Assembly (NCBI GenBank): GCA_017979445.1 | Contig: CM030705.1 | Coordinates: forward strand, 17,749,040-17,813,039 | DNA length: 64,000 nucleotides | From: Akebia trifoliata | Taxonomy: Eukaryota > Streptophyta > Magnoliopsida > Ranunculales > Lardizabalaceae | Direction: 5' to 3' | Part shown: piece after piece, positions 35,184 to 47,329 of the stretch | Layout: each line of letters opens with the position of its first letter | Position numbering within the stretch: the first letter of the stretch is position 1 | Position numbers and translations under genes: made by a program | Notes under the pieces: generated by a model | What the model was told of the DNA's origin: nothing | The model's input: the letters and a program-made list of their open reading frames with translations, nothing else | Databases searched by the model: none

Positions 35184-35596
35184 GGGGGTGGTTCAAGGGC
35201 CATATGAGAAAACATATGAAAAAACTTTCGTTTTTCAAAATAAGAGTTAGAGGTTTTGGATTGAGCTGATTTTTTGCAAGGATGGTCACTATGATGAAAA
35301 GATCATCCTCACAAAAAATCAGCTCAATCAGAAACTTCTAAATCCATCAAAAGTGATTTACAAATTAGTGATAAAAATTGGTAAAAAATCGACGGTCCAC
35401 ATTCTAAATCACTTTTAATGGGATTAGAAGTTTCAGATTGGGCTGATTTTTTTTTTTTTTTGGATGATCTTCCCATCATAGAGATCATCCTCACAAAAAA
35501 TCAGCTCAATCCAAAATTTCTAACCCATATTTTAAAATTTTATTAAAAACGAAAGTTTTTATATATGTTTTCTCATATGGCCCTTGAACCTGACCC
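35184..35596. mobile_element. Fold-back MITE, 413 bp, complete
   Basis: Left end GGGGGTGGTTCAAGGGCCAT and right end ATGGCCCTTGAACCTGACCC are inverted; with a few mismatches the repeats extend about 50 bp, and inner palindromes make almost the whole element self-complementary. It is flanked by TATATA runs on both sides and has no coding capacity. The preference for TA repeats resembles the rice Micron-type MITEs; family membership is not tested. Confidence 0.8.
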
Positions 35597-35609
35597 TATA
35601 TATATATAT

Positions 35610-36020
35610 ATGAATGGATCAAGAGACATATGAAAAAACATTTGTAAAAATAATGTAACGTTAATAAATTTTCAAAATATGGGTTAGAAGTTTCAGATTG
35701 AGTTGATATTTTGTGAGGATGATCTCTATGATGGGACCCGAAAATAAAAATAAAAAATCAGTCCAATCTGAAACTTCCAACCCCATTAAAAGTGATTTAG
35801 ACTGTGGACCGTCGATTTTTTGTCAATTTTTGTCAATAATTTGTAAATCACTTTTGATGGATTTAGAAGTTTCAGATTGAGCTGATTTTTTGTGAGGATG
35901 ATCTTTTCATCATAGTGACCATCCTCGCAAAAAATCAGCTCAATCCAAAACCTCTAACCCATATTTTGAAAAACCATTGTTTTTTCATATGTTTTTACAT
36001 ATGGCCCTTGAACCGCCCCC
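35610..36020. mobile_element. Fold-back MITE, 411 bp
   Basis: Left end GAATGGATCAAGAGACATAT, right end ATGGCCCTTGAACCGCCCCC, inverted with mismatches. Internal palindromes as in the neighbour. TA runs flank it. Confidence 0.75.
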
Positions 36021-36030
36021 ATATATATAT

Positions 36031-36430
36031 GAATGGATCAAGGTACATATGAAAAAACATTTGTAAAAATAATGTAACATTAATAAATTTGCAAAATATG
36101 GGTTAGAAGTTTCAGATTGAGCTGATTTGTTGTGAAGATGATCTCTATGATGGGAAGATCATCCGAAAAAAAAAAAAAATCAGGCCAATCTGAAACTTCT
36201 AACCCCATTAAAAGTGATTTAGAATGTGGACCATCGATTTTTTGTCAATTTTTACCAATAATTTGTAAATCACTTTTGATGGATTTAGAAGTTTCAGATT
36301 GAGCTGATTTTTTGTGAGGATGATCTTCTCATCATAGTGACCATCCTCACAAAAAATCAGCTCAATCCAAAACCTCTAAACCATATTTTGAAAAACCATT
36401 GTTTTTACATATGTCCCATGGACCGCCCCC
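36031..36430. mobile_element. Fold-back MITE, 400 bp
   Basis: A near copy of 35610-36020 with the same left end (GAATGGATCAAGGTACATAT) and right end CCCATGGACCGCCCCC. TA runs flank it. Its separation from the previous copy is only a 10-bp TA run. Confidence 0.75.
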
Positions 36431-38145
36431 ATATATATATATATGTATGAGATGGGGTTATATGAACTGAAGGACCATCCATCTCCATGGATCATATGTC
36501 AACATGGTACCCAACTACATCATCGAGTGCTACATGTATGTAGAGCATGAAATTCAATTAACTCCCCCAAAAAACAGAATTGAAAAAAGAGATTTTTTCA
36601 TTGGTGGATTTAAATTTTAAATCTAAGAGTTCAATAGCCGTCCATTTTTAAATTTAAGAATTGACTCCAAAAAATACTTTTTCTTGAGGATTTTTTTTTT
36701 TCAAATCCAATCTAGACCAGATACAAGAGGGCTGAATTGTCATTTGGATCAACGGGGTAGTCGATGTGGCCTAGAATGTATCAAAAGTGTGTCATTTTGA
36801 AGCAATGTTTCGGTCGGGTGAAACTAGAATGCTTCGTTGAAATATTTCAAAATAGCAACAAAATATTGAACTATGTTCATGAACACTCTGGACAATGCTC
36901 TTATGTAAATGGGATAAACTGAGAGAAAATAATGCGATAATAAGATATTGGTGAGAATTCTAAGAATTCTTCATGATACATAAGACAAGAAGAGAGGTAT
37001 GAAAATTAAAATGCCTATGTAAATTCCCAGGCCTATGGACTAAGAAATACAATAATGTAAATTAAAAAACAAAGATTATAAGCTCATCCAAGATCTAATT
37101 TTCCATTAGTAGAAAAGGAGAAAAAATGCTAGCAAACAGATTGATGATTGAAAAATGATATAGCATAAGAAAAAATGGAGTTGGTTAGAAAATGATAGAA
37201 ATTTTTTAGACAATCTCCATCTCAAAGTATGTCTCTGCTCAATCGAGAAACCCATTCCATTCACTCTAGAGTGAAAAGTTTTGAACAAGACATTGCACCA
37301 ACGAAACAAAACTTGGAACCATGAGCAGTTATTTTCTTACTTGACCTGAGAAGGATATATAGGTTACGATTAGTAGTCTTCATCTAAAAGGAGTGTTTCC
37401 ATGTGATTTTATCCATTATTGCATTCTAATATATATAACAAAGACAATATATACAAGTGTCACGTCCCGCAACTAGTATGAAGTGCAAGACACATTGAGC
37501 CCCATGAACTTCAAACGTTCGACACATCCTTGCAATTCATACCATAAATTGTGAATTTTTGTTTTTGTTTTTTAATACTTGAAATTAAATTTGTAGACGC
37601 GCCATGTAGACACCACTCCAATTCTATAGGAACGGGACACCTTACCTGATCCTTCTTTCATAGAAACTTGATTTGCCTTGCATTGGCGATGGCGCTATGA
37701 CAGTAAAGTTCTCATTGCAACCAAATACACCAGAGAACATGAACTTATATAATAGTCCAAAAGACATTAAGTTCTCAATTTGAAAGACAATTTTTCCTTG
37801 CAAATCATGGAGGAATTAACCCATTAATACTGTGAATATGAAGGACAAGCTCAAGAAGCTCAAATAAGGAGGAAAAAAAAAAAGGTAAAAAAAATAAATA
37901 CACAGCTAGAATCATCTTACATGGCACATCTTGTTTCTTATTCTACCTGACAAAGAACATAATTGAGTAAAAAAGAAACCATCAAGTAGTAACGAATTCT
38001 GTTACATACAAAACTTATATATCCAAAGACTAAGCGATCCATCCAACTTTATGGTAGAATCACCATCCTTAATATACATCAAAGAACGTAAATATTTCCA
38101 CTTTGCATTTACCTTTCCTTCCCTTCACCATTCCATCCTTCAATC
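36431..38145. other. Intergenic, no feature recognised
   Basis: AT-rich sequence between the fold-back cluster and the 3' end of the TCHQD gene. The short minus-strand open frame at 37106-37309 has no known motif. The 3' UTR of the minus-strand gene should lie in the right end of this stretch. Confidence 0.5.
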
Positions 38146-39034
38146 TTAATATCTCCCGAGCATGCTTCTGATACGAACAAAACACCAAGTCTTTAACAGT
38201 GTTCTATATTTTCTCCACCCTGAGAAATACTTCCCAATAACCACTTTATAACTAGGCCTTTGCTTAACCAATTTCCAATACTCACCAATTTTGGGCCTCC
38301 CACCAATGTACTCATCTTCAAGATCCAATAGAGCTATACGTGCCAGCAAGGGAATTAACATGACATCTGCCATTGTGAACTCTTCTCCAGCCAAATAGGT
38401 TGTCTCACTCAGTTGCATCTCCACCTCATCCAGAATTCTGACTAGATGTTCCACACTTTGTTTCAAAACATCGGGGTTTTTCAACTTCTCTTCAGTCTCA
38501 TATTCATTTTTCAGCTTCGAGTGGTATACACTTGCTAAATCCGGGGAGTCGGTCATCCGAGCAATCACAACCCGCCTTCTGAATTTGGAAACGAAGAGTC
38601 GATGTTTTTCAGGGATGTGGGAGAGAGTGAATATCTTGGGATTCCATCCTTGAATCTTTTGCATCCATTCTTTAATTTCTCTACTATTAGTGGTATCACT
38701 TTCAAGACCTGAAGAGACTATTGTGACTCTTTCTATGTACCTGTAAAATTGTATGCCACTTTTTAAGATTTTACCCTTCTTCGTTAGGAAAGAAAATTGA
38801 ATGGTCGGTTACAGATGAGACTTACTGGATTATATCGATGGTATCGAATAGAATGTGAGAACCATTTTGAAAAACGGGAAGTTTTGCAGCCGTGTTCATG
38901 CGGAAGAACGAGGAATCCATGTTCTTGCCTGTGAGAGGATTCACGTGGTTTGAAGTATAATCAATGCCTTTCTCTTCCAATGCAAGTCTGACCTTCTGAC
39001 TATCCAACGAGTATGGATGATGGTATAGCTGCAT
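38146..39034 (-). CDS. TCHQD: TCHQD-class glutathione S-transferase, two exons
   Basis: Exon 1 is 39034-38826, the intron 38825-38741 (85 bp, GT...AG, phase 2, splitting a Gln codon CA|G), and exon 2 38740-38146 with stop TAA. The product is 267 aa, the usual length for plant TCHQD proteins. Residues 1-78 form the thioredoxin-like GST N-domain: the start MQLYHHPYSLDSQKVRLALE includes Ser9, the likely glutathione-activating residue, KLPVF (51-55) contains the cis-Pro, and FDTIDII follows. Residues 90-250 form the helical C-domain with YLAGEEFTMADVMLIP (185-200), the usual N-capping motif region, then RPSYKVVIGKYFSGW. The class is named for similarity to bacterial tetrachlorohydroquinone dehalogenase; its plant substrate is not established. 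An in-frame Met 17 codons upstream (39085) is rejected because family members start at MQLYHHPYS. No disabling change seen. Confidence 0.95.
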
Positions 39035-40217
39035 GATTTTCTCAACATTGGCTCTACAGAGTGTACTGATGGTATCAAAAGTCAATAGATTGCAAATTGG
39101 GTTTTGTATTTCTCATGCACAAAAGATAAGCTTCATTAAGAGTCAATCAAGAGAGGAAACCTGAATGATAACAGATGGGTTAGCCTTATTTCAATCAGAA
39201 TAATTTAAAATAATTCGTAGAATAGAATAGATGACTAAATAGGAGGACCAAGGTTCAAAGAATCAAGAAATGATACATTGTGGTGTATATGTAGATGTAG
39301 TGCAGGCAGAATTGAAAGCTTAAGAGTAAATATAGAAGGAAAAAAAGCTACATTCTTATAACATTAGTTTACATTGGTCTGAATCTTTAAGAATATTTTT
39401 ATTATCTCTAATATCTCAGTCATAAGAAATTATCTTCACAGAACCTTTGAGTTCTAACGATTCAATCTACCTTCCTCTTTTGTGCATGAGCACTCTTTGG
39501 TTTACAAAACTTGATCAATGATTTCAAATAAGGCACAACTCTAGAAGTGGATATATATAAATATGTATAGGGTGGAAATCCTATATTTTTCATGGAAATG
39601 ATATAAACATTTTTTAAGCTTTAGGAATTGATAAAACATAAATAAATAAACCACTCCAATAAGGTATTAAATTAAAATAGAAACTATATGGAGTTTGGAA
39701 ATGATGTTCCACAACAATCTATTATATGTCGCAGGTATCTATTAGTCTAACAAACAAAATTACACATGAAAATGATCCTTATCATCAAATAATTCATGTT
39801 AACTTCATGAAAGAAAGATAGAAGTATAAATAACACATTGAAAGATCACAGGCCTTTTGTTCTATCGACCCTCAAGAAATCCTTTATAATTATAGTGTCA
39901 GGCCATTGAGACAATGTTATGATACAAATTCTGTTCATCTCAGACATATTGTTTGTATTGCAAAAGATGAAAACCCACATTAGACAACATGGGAACTACC
40001 CTTAAGAGCACAAAAATATATAAAACACGCGCTTAAATGATACCCGTTACTAATTCTCACGTATCTTTCTATGCTTTCCATTTTTAGTTTTTAACAACAA
40101 CAAAAAGCAAAGCAGTACTACATTCAAGTACTTAGGACATAATGATTAAACTAGCATACTAAGAAACTTAGATTAAATCATATATCCACTGGGAATTATA
40201 TAAGAGTTGTGCTAGAG
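39035..40217. other. Upstream region of the TCHQD gene
   Basis: About 1.2 kb of AT-rich sequence that should hold the 5' UTR and promoter. No convincing single TATA box or start site can be chosen by eye. No ORF of note. Confidence 0.4.
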
Positions 40218-40370
40218 TGATCTCAAGATTATACCTCATATCTCACTGTCCTGACGTGGAAGTGTGTAAGAACCATAGATGCTTTTTCACTCATATCTCG
40301 ATGAAAAGCATCTATGGTTCCTACAAACTTCCATCTCAGGAAAGTGAGATATGAGGTGTACTTGAGGTCA
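40218..40370. repeat. Near-perfect 153-bp palindrome
   Basis: Left arm starts TGATCTCAAG and contains ACCTCATATCTCACTGTCC; right arm contains GTGAGATATGAGGT and ends CTTGAGGTCA. The inner arms, ACCATAGATGCTTTT and AAAAGCATCTATGGT, enclose a short loop (CACTCATATCTCGATG). Arms are about 68 bp with few mismatches. Probably a small MITE; no clear target duplication seen. Confidence 0.8.
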
Positions 40371-40394
40371 TTTATGCATTATTCATTCTATAAA

Positions 40395-40514
40395 TGTTTC
40401 AGTTTTTCAATAAGGTGTACTGTTTTCAATAGCATAGGGTACTCTTGTAACTTACTAATTTGACTAATATAAGAATTATGGTAGAGATGGCATCTCAAAC
40501 CAAGCTTCCTTACA
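40395..40514 (+). repeat. 5' LTR of the copia element
   Basis: The right half (GACTAATATAAGAATTATGG ... CCAAGCTTCCTTACA) aligns with the 3' LTR. The left boundary at TG 40395 is the best guess from length. Confidence 0.6.
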
Positions 40515-40522
40515 ATTCAAGT

Positions 40523-40535
40523 TGGTATCAAAGCC
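40523..40535 (+). other. Copia PBS
   Basis: TGGTATCAAAGCC, close to the initiator-tRNA-Met complement TGGTATCAGAGC used by plant copia elements, eight bases after the LTR end. Confidence 0.7.
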
Positions 40536-40893
40536 AAACCAGAGCAAAATCTGCATTTTTCTGATGACATCAGCATGACCTCATCCCTAGTTCATCCCCA
40601 AATGCTTCCAAAATCCATTTTTCAAGAGCTTTTGGTCTTCTCTTTATCATGGAAGCCTCATTTGTAGGATTTTCTGCTGTTTTATGGATTTTTTCTTGAA
40701 TTTAACGATTGAAGAGCAGTTTGCTCGAAATCCGTAAATCGTTAATCTGATGATGATCCACTGTTTCGATTGACATCTCCACTTGAAGGGTTGGTATTTT
40801 TTTCTAGTAGAGGCAATCCGTAGCCTCCATTTGCTTGTTTTTTTAAATCTATATGGTTTTTAAACCCTCTTTTCTTTGTTTTATGACGGTTCA

Positions 40894-41420
40894 TGTTAAG
40901 CAACCAACAACACTCCAAGAGACCGATCTATTGAACGGGAGAACTATGCATATAAGAGGGTCACAGGGCTTAACTGGGGTATGACTCACCCTAGAGTAGA
41001 GGAAAATATACACTCAACACTCCCCCTCACCCATAAGGATGGGAAAGATTCGAACCCGTGACCTATACGAACCAGCGCTCTAATACCATGTTAACCAACC
41101 AACTACTCCAAAAGACCGATCTAATGGGGAAGGTGAGAACTATGAATATAAGAGGGTTACGGGGCTTAACTAGGGTATGACTCACCCGAGAGTAGAGGAA
41201 AATATACACTCAACACTCCCCCTCACCCGTAAGGGTGGAAAGATTCGAACCTGTGACCTACACGAACCAATGCTCTAATAACCAACCAACTACTCCAAAA
41301 AACTGATTTGTTGGAGAAGGTGCAACTATGAATATAAGAGGGTCATGGGTCAAACGAAGGCATGATACGTGAGCACATGATACTTGGGAGCGGAGGCGGA
41401 TAACACAACACTCAACAGTT
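40894..41420 (-). repeat. Two and a half direct repeats of about 190 bp, tRNA-related
   Basis: Units 40894-41089 and 41090-41276, and a partial third from 41277. On the minus strand each unit begins GTTAACATGGTATTAGAGC, followed about 20 bp later by GTCACGGGTTCGAATC, which looks like a pol III B box. This could be a tRNA-derived SINE in tandem or the LTR-PBS edge of another copia element; the two cannot be separated by eye. Confidence 0.45.
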
Positions 41421-41639
41421 CAGTGGCACTGTTCTTGAACAAGTTGACTTAGCTCTCTTGTTTGATCATATTTGGTTCAATTTGCATCTAATCAAACTTG
41501 TTATTGGTATTTAGTAGGTCTGATTTCTTCTTTTCTTGAGTTTTGGAAATATTTCTAGGTGTTGGGTGATATTTCTTGGGAGTTTCTTTTACCCAAACCT
41601 GTTTTTCTTTTTTTTTTAGACCTTTTTTTTATATATCAA

Positions 41640-42580
41640 ATGGAGTCCAAAAGCCTTGCCCCTTCTTCTCTTTCTGACTCCCTTGTTCATTCTATCACCA
41701 TCCTTAAGTTTAATGGTGATAATTTCTTGACTTGGTCTCGAGTGGTCAAGTTGTACATTGGGGGTCGATCGAAGCTAGGGTATCTTGAAGAGACTACTCC
41801 TAAACCTCTTCTTAGATCTATTGATGCTGATAGATGGGAGGCAGATAATTGAATTCTTCTAGGAAATTCCATGAAACCTCAATTTGCAACAAAATATATT
41901 TTTACGAGACTATTCACGAGATTTGGGAAGCTTTTACCTAGATTCACTCTCTCACGAAGAATGATGCTCGCATTTATCAGTTGTTTTTTAGAGATTTCTC
42001 ACTTCCAACAAGATAAGAGCTTGATTAGTGATTATTTTTTAGCTCTTAAACGGAGATGGGAGGAGTTGAGTCACTATGAACCACTATTTGAATTGTCGTC
42101 AGAGTTAGCGAAGATTATTGCCATATGCACTGGGAGACACTAGATTTATGATTGTTGGTTGGTCGGTCTTCGATTTGAATTTGAACAACATCGGACTCAG
42201 ATTCTTGTGACGTCTCTTCCTTCTCTCAGATTATTATATGCTACTGTGTTTAGTGAGGAGCGTCGTCGTGTTGTTATGACTTTTGTCCACCCTTCTACAG
42301 GTGTCCCTCAGGAGTGTGCTACATTTGTTTCATCCGTTTGCCCTCCTTTTGTAGGTCTTGGCAGATGGAATGATAGGGGCCGTAGAGTTCGTGAACGTGG
42401 TTAAAGCCGATCTTCTATCCTTTGCTCCTATTGAGGAATAGATGGCCATGTTCGTGATTACTGCTATCGTCTCCATGGATATCCAGGTGGTCAGCTTGCG
42501 CGTTCTGCAGCTCATACGGTTGTTTCCATAGTCTTAAACTCTAAGTCTGTTTCTACAGATGTTCCCTTAGACTCGATAGG
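41640..42580 (+). pseudogene. gag: Copia gag, broken
   Basis: Starts at ATG 41640 (MESKSLAPSS). The open part to 41852 includes FNGDNFLTWSRVVKLYIGGR, a typical copia gag N-terminus. After a stop at 41850-41852 the sequence continues in other frames (FLALKRRWEELSHYEP near 42028-42075, then FEFEQHRTQILV near 42163). The zinc-knuckle region near 42420-42480 is only weakly visible. Confidence 0.75.
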
Positions 42581-44003
42581 CAATTGATGGCTCAGATAGT
42601 TGAGATAATTCTATCAGAGTTGCGATCTCAGGCTTCTTCTTTTGATATTTCTAGACCATCACCATCTTTAGCTCCCTTAGGCATTAATACTAGCTCTGCG
42701 TTTGTTGCCTCTACTTCATCATCATCTTTTCGGTGGGTCATCAATTTAGGTGTCACTAACCATATGATGGATGAGTGTGACAAGTTCCTTATGATTTATT
42801 CTCTTTCCACATCAGCTCAATTTCACTTAGCTGATGATTCTTTTACTTCTATTCTGGAAGTAGGAACCATCCCAGTATCTTCCCCTTTCTTTTTCCCATA
42901 TGTTATATGTTCCTAATATTTCCTCCTAACTTTTGTCGGTTAGTAACATCACAAAATGACTAAATTATTGTGTTATCTTTTACCACTCTCATTGTGTTTT
43001 TCAAGAGCTCAATTCAAGGAGGATTGTTGGTAGAGGTGTTGAGTGAGGGGGACTGTACTACTTGGATGCTCCATCAGTGTTTCATGTCACTGCTAAAGTC
43101 GTTGCTATTATTGTTCATGATGGATCTACTCCTATTTTTGGCTCTATATTTTCATTTCCTATTGTAGCTACTCGACATACCTTGTTTTTGTGGCATGCCA
43201 ACCTTGGGCATGTGGTTTTTAAGACATTATGTTCTATGATTCCATTTTTTAGACAAGTTTGCAAATCTATTAAGTTTCAATGTATGTGAACTTTCAAAAC
43301 ATACTAGGAATGTTTATCCATCTCGCATGCATTGATGTCATTTTCCTTTTGAATTAATTCGTATGGGGTCTTTCTCCAGTTACATCTATTGATGAATTTC
43401 GATACTTTGTTATTTTTATCGATGCTTGTACTCGAACTAAATGGGTTTATCTCTTGAAGTCTAAAGATGAGGTTCTTTCTAAATTTCAAGAATTTCATGC
43501 TATGGTGCATACTCAGTATAGTGTTCTTCTTAAATCTCTGCGTTCCAATGATGGTGGTGAATACACTTCCTATACATTTTTTCACTATCTTGAACAACAT
43601 GGTATGGTACATCAGTTTTCATGTCTATACACCCCACAACAAAATGGTGTTGCCGAACGTAAGAGAATAGGCATCTTATTGGTGTGACCCGTTCTTTGTT
43701 ACAAGGTATGCACATGCCGAAGTCATATTGGTCTATGGCATTGCTTATTGCATGTTTCTTAATTAATCGTACTCCTTTTCCCTCTATTCGTCCTCAGGAT
43801 CCCCTCTTTTCCCTCTTTTCCATTGAGCCTCGGGGTTTTGGTTGTATCTACTTTGTTCAAGATCATCGTCCTAGTAAGCAAAAATTGAATGATACCACGA
43901 TCCGTAGTATTTTTGTTGGCTATTTTGGGGTGTCTACGAGATATAGATGCTTTGATCCTCAATCGAGAAGTTTCTTCACTTTAATGGATATCAATTTTTT
44001 TTA
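42581..44003 (+). pseudogene. Copia protease and integrase, broken
   Basis: WVINLGVTNHMM at about 42736-42771 stands where intact elements have the protease active-site motif with D-S-G; here Asp is Asn and Ser is Leu, so the site is lost. Pre-integrase LWHANLGH lies at about 43190. Integrase core residues SNDGGEYTS (about 43549) and YTPQQNGVAERKR (about 43630) are visible in one frame, followed by SYWSMALLIACFLINRTPFPS. Several stops. Confidence 0.78.
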
Positions 44004-45010
44004 ACAAGTTCCCTATTTTTCTTCTGATAGTTCCGCATCAATTTTCCTATCTCTTACTCTCTTTATCTATTCCAGTGATTTCTTCTTACCCTTCTTTGCA
44101 ATAACGTGAGCCTTCCTCCTCTATCCTATAACAATCTTCATCCTCTTCACTGGTAGCTCCAACTGGTAATCTCAATCCTTTAGCTATGCCTCTCGATTTA
44201 TCTCATACGAATTTTTCTTTTGCTAATTCTTTTGATATTGATTTGCCTATTATTATCCGCAAAGGAGTTTGTAAGTGTGTTTCCACTCCTTACCCTATTA
44301 CTTAGTATATGTGTTACCAGGCTATATCTCCACCTTACAAAGATTTTCTCTCTATTGTTGATATTGTGTCCTTCCCTCTTTCTATCTCTATTGCTCTTAT
44401 TCATCTTAAGTGGAAAATTGCGATAGGGGAAGAAATGAATGCTTTGCAACGTAATCATACATGGGACATAATCTCTCTTTCATCAGGGAAGCACATTATT
44501 AATTAACATTGGGTATTTGTTGTGAAACACAACTCGGATGACACTGTTGCTCGATACAAGGCTCATCTAGTTGCTCGGAATTTTACTCAGTCTTATGGTC
44601 TAGACTATGATGCCATATTTGCTCTTGTGGCCAAATTGACATCTATTCGTGTTCTTATTTCTCTTGTTGCTAATCAAGATCAGTTTATATATCAGTTAGA
44701 TATGAAGAATGCATTCTGTCTTGAGCATCTCACATAGTAGGTCTATATGGATCCTCCTACTGGCTTCTTGCTTTAGAGGGAGTTTCTTGGAAAGGTTTGT
44801 CGTCTTCGAGATCTACATATGATTTGAAGCAGTCGCCTCGTGCTGTGAGATTGGATGTACTATTTTATTGGTCTATGTAGACGTTATTATTCTTACTGAG
44901 AATGATTCTTACTTAATCTCTCATGTGAAGGATGAGCTTGGTTGCATGTTTGAGGTCAAAGATTTGGGAAGTTTGAAGTATTTTCTTGGATTTGAGGTGG
45001 CTCGCTCAAG
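44004..45010 (+). pseudogene. Copia reverse transcriptase, broken
   Basis: ARYKAHLVARNFTQSYGLDY (about 44550-44610) and DQFIYQLDMKNAF (44680-44720) are typical copia RT. The catalytic box reads YVDV rather than YVDD near 44873. FEVKDLGSLKYFLGFEVARS ends the domain. Stops interrupt it at several places. Confidence 0.8.
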
Positions 45011-45835
45011 GAAATGAATATTTCTTTCTCAAAGTAAATATGCCATTGATCTCCTTAGTGATACTGGTATACTTGGGCACAAATCCTCTTCATCTCCCAT
45101 GGATTCTAAGCACTCGCTTCATGAAAATGATGGTGATTTTTTTTCTGATCCTCAAGAATACCAACGACTTGTGGGTCTCTTATTTATCTTACTATCACTT
45201 GACCAAACATCACATTGTGTTAACCTGGTGAGTCAGTTCATGCATGTTCCTCATGCCTCTCACCTTGTTGCTGTCCATCGCATTATTCAGTAAACCAAGT
45301 CTAGTCCCAGTTGTGGACTTATGTACCTTTCTCACGGCCATCTTGATATATCTGGATATACTAATGTTGATTGGGCAGGAGCAGCCACAAATTGCCGTTC
45401 TACTACAGGATATTGTACATTTCTTGGAGGAAACTGGTTTCATGGAAAAGTAAAGAAACATCCTATTGTAGCTCACTGAAGTGTTGAGGCAAAGTATCGA
45501 GCCATAGTTTATGGAGCATGTGAGATTTTATGTCTTCATTCCTTCATTTCTAAGTTAGGGTTTCCTATTAACGGTTCCTTACATCTTTTTTGTGATAATG
45601 AAGTAGCTCAAAAAATTGCATTTGATTCAGTCTTTTATGAGAGGACTAAGCATATTGAAGAAGAAGTGCACTTTGTTAGAGAGAAAGTTTCTAATAACTC
45701 CATAATCCTTCAACATGTCTTTTCTTCTCAACAACTTGCGGATATCTTCACCAAAGCAATTGCGCTTACTACTCTTCATGAAGTTTCTATCAAGTTGGGG
45801 CATGTTTGTCATGTATGCTCCAACTTGAGAGAGAG
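45011..45835 (+). pseudogene. Copia RNase H and PPT
   Basis: Shows NVDWAGAATNCRSTTGYCTF (about 45363), SVEAKYRAIVYGACE (about 45480), FCDNEVAQKIA (about 45590) and ERTKHIEEEVHFVREKV (about 45640), the standard copia RNase H end. CAACTTGAGAGAGAG (45821-45835) is the PPT. Confidence 0.85.
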
Positions 45836-45957
45836 TGTTGGTGTATGTATAGTGTTGTTGGTGTTTGTATTGTAAGTATATAATGTAGAGTACTCCTATA
45901 ATTTACTCAATTGATTAATATAAGAAAATGGTAGGTCACTAACCAAGCTTCATAACA
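45836..45957 (+). repeat. 3' LTR of the copia element
   Basis: 122 bp, TGTTGGTG...TAACA, directly after the PPT. Its right half matches the 5' LTR. Confidence 0.75.
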
Positions 45958-47329
45958 TTTCTAGTCCCCTAATAGTCAAAACAACTCTTGCAAGACCTTA
46001 GTTTTTTTTTTTCAACTTTATTAAAAATTCTCATCGGACAAAATCATTTATTTTAAATGAAAAAAGATTACCCTTTATTTTAAAACGATTGAATATAAGT
46101 TATAAATGAAAAATTATAATATCCAATGGTGTTGGACACAAACTGTCCAACATCATTAAAATATTAGTAATTTTAAGAGATTAAATTGCCTCTTATTTTC
46201 AATCAGAACATTAAAATTGTGTTATTTATATATTATAAACCTAAAAATCTCCGTAGGTCCCTTTGCTTTCTTTTCTTTATCATTTTTTCTTAACCATCAA
46301 GCTCTAAAACAATAAAAAAGGAAGCAACAAGGTTATGTATCATCTAATCTAACTTTTTCACCTTAAGAACTATTTTTTTACAAAAGTATATTGTTCAAAA
46401 ATGTCAAGAAAATATTGTTAGTTTTGTATTTTTGTTTGTACTACCTTAGACCTTGATTGCAAAAAAAAGATGCCACAATCTTCATGGTGATATATATTTT
46501 TTGTGTGTACAATACCGCTGGACACTATAACTATCCTTAGTATTTTATATGAAGAAAGTGAATCTCAACTTAATGTAAATAAGGGGTATTTTCATCTTTT
46601 AAAATTAAATAATATTTGAATGACATTAGATGTTTAGTGCCCAACATCATTAGGCAATATAATTATCCTCTTATATTTTATACTCAATCCTTGCAAATGG
46701 GGGTAGTATTGTCATTTAAAAATAAATGCTTTTTAAAGGGACAATTTGTAATTAATTTGAAAAAAAATAAGGTCTGGAAAGAGTTGTTTCAACTTTAGGG
46801 GAGAAACTATAAATATTATTGAGTTTGAGGTTTGCCCATAAAAGACTCTAATTATTGAAATTTTGTTTTAATGCTCGTAATTTAAAAAACATAAGATTTT
46901 AAATTTCAAAACTAATATAAGAGGGAGCAAGATCCAAGAAGATTCCACACCGACATGATACATCTCTTTCTTGCTAACTTTACTTTGATATACCAATGGT
47001 TCAAAACCTTGTCTCATGTTGTTCTTTTGTTCAACCAAAATAATTTAAGATATCAAAACATTCAAAATGTTTAAAACATTTACGATTTATTTATCTTTGA
47101 AAAAAAAAAAAACAATTGGGGGCATACGGAAGGAGTGCAAAAAGTGGGTTTTAGATAGTAAGGATCTAGTGAACAGGAAGTTACCCTTGGTATTATTGGC
47201 CTTTTGTTTGGTAATGGGTTTAAAGAAATTAGGGTTTCTTATTTGAAGATCTTATTTTCATATGGGAATATATGAATAGTTACAAGATGTAGTAGGAGGC
47301 AGGTTGTTGCTGTTTTGCATTCTTGTAAT
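45958..47329. other. Non-coding stretch with one short palindrome
   Basis: AT-rich. At 46125-46157 the arms AATGGTGTTGGACA and TGTCCAACATCATT pair over 13 of 14 bases around CAAAC. A related phrase (CCAACATCATTA) appears near 46642. No gene recognised. Confidence 0.5.

Larger units (their letters stand above)
40395..45957 (+). mobile_element. Degenerate Ty1/copia retrotransposon, 5.6 kb
   Basis: Short related ends (about 40395-40514 and 45836-45957), a PBS TGGTATCAAAGCC, then gag, protease, integrase, RT and RNase H in copia order, and a PPT. Many stops and frameshifts. Short LTRs of about 120 bp fit small copia lineages. The LTRs match only in their right halves (...ATTAATATAAGAA...CCAAGCTT...AACA type), implying age. 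No matching target duplication was found. About 520 bp of unrelated direct repeats are inserted between PBS and gag. Confidence 0.85.

Noticed and set aside
39035..39085. Upstream in-frame Met for TCHQD
   Set aside because: Adds 17 residues not found in the family, whose proteins start at MQLYHHPYS.
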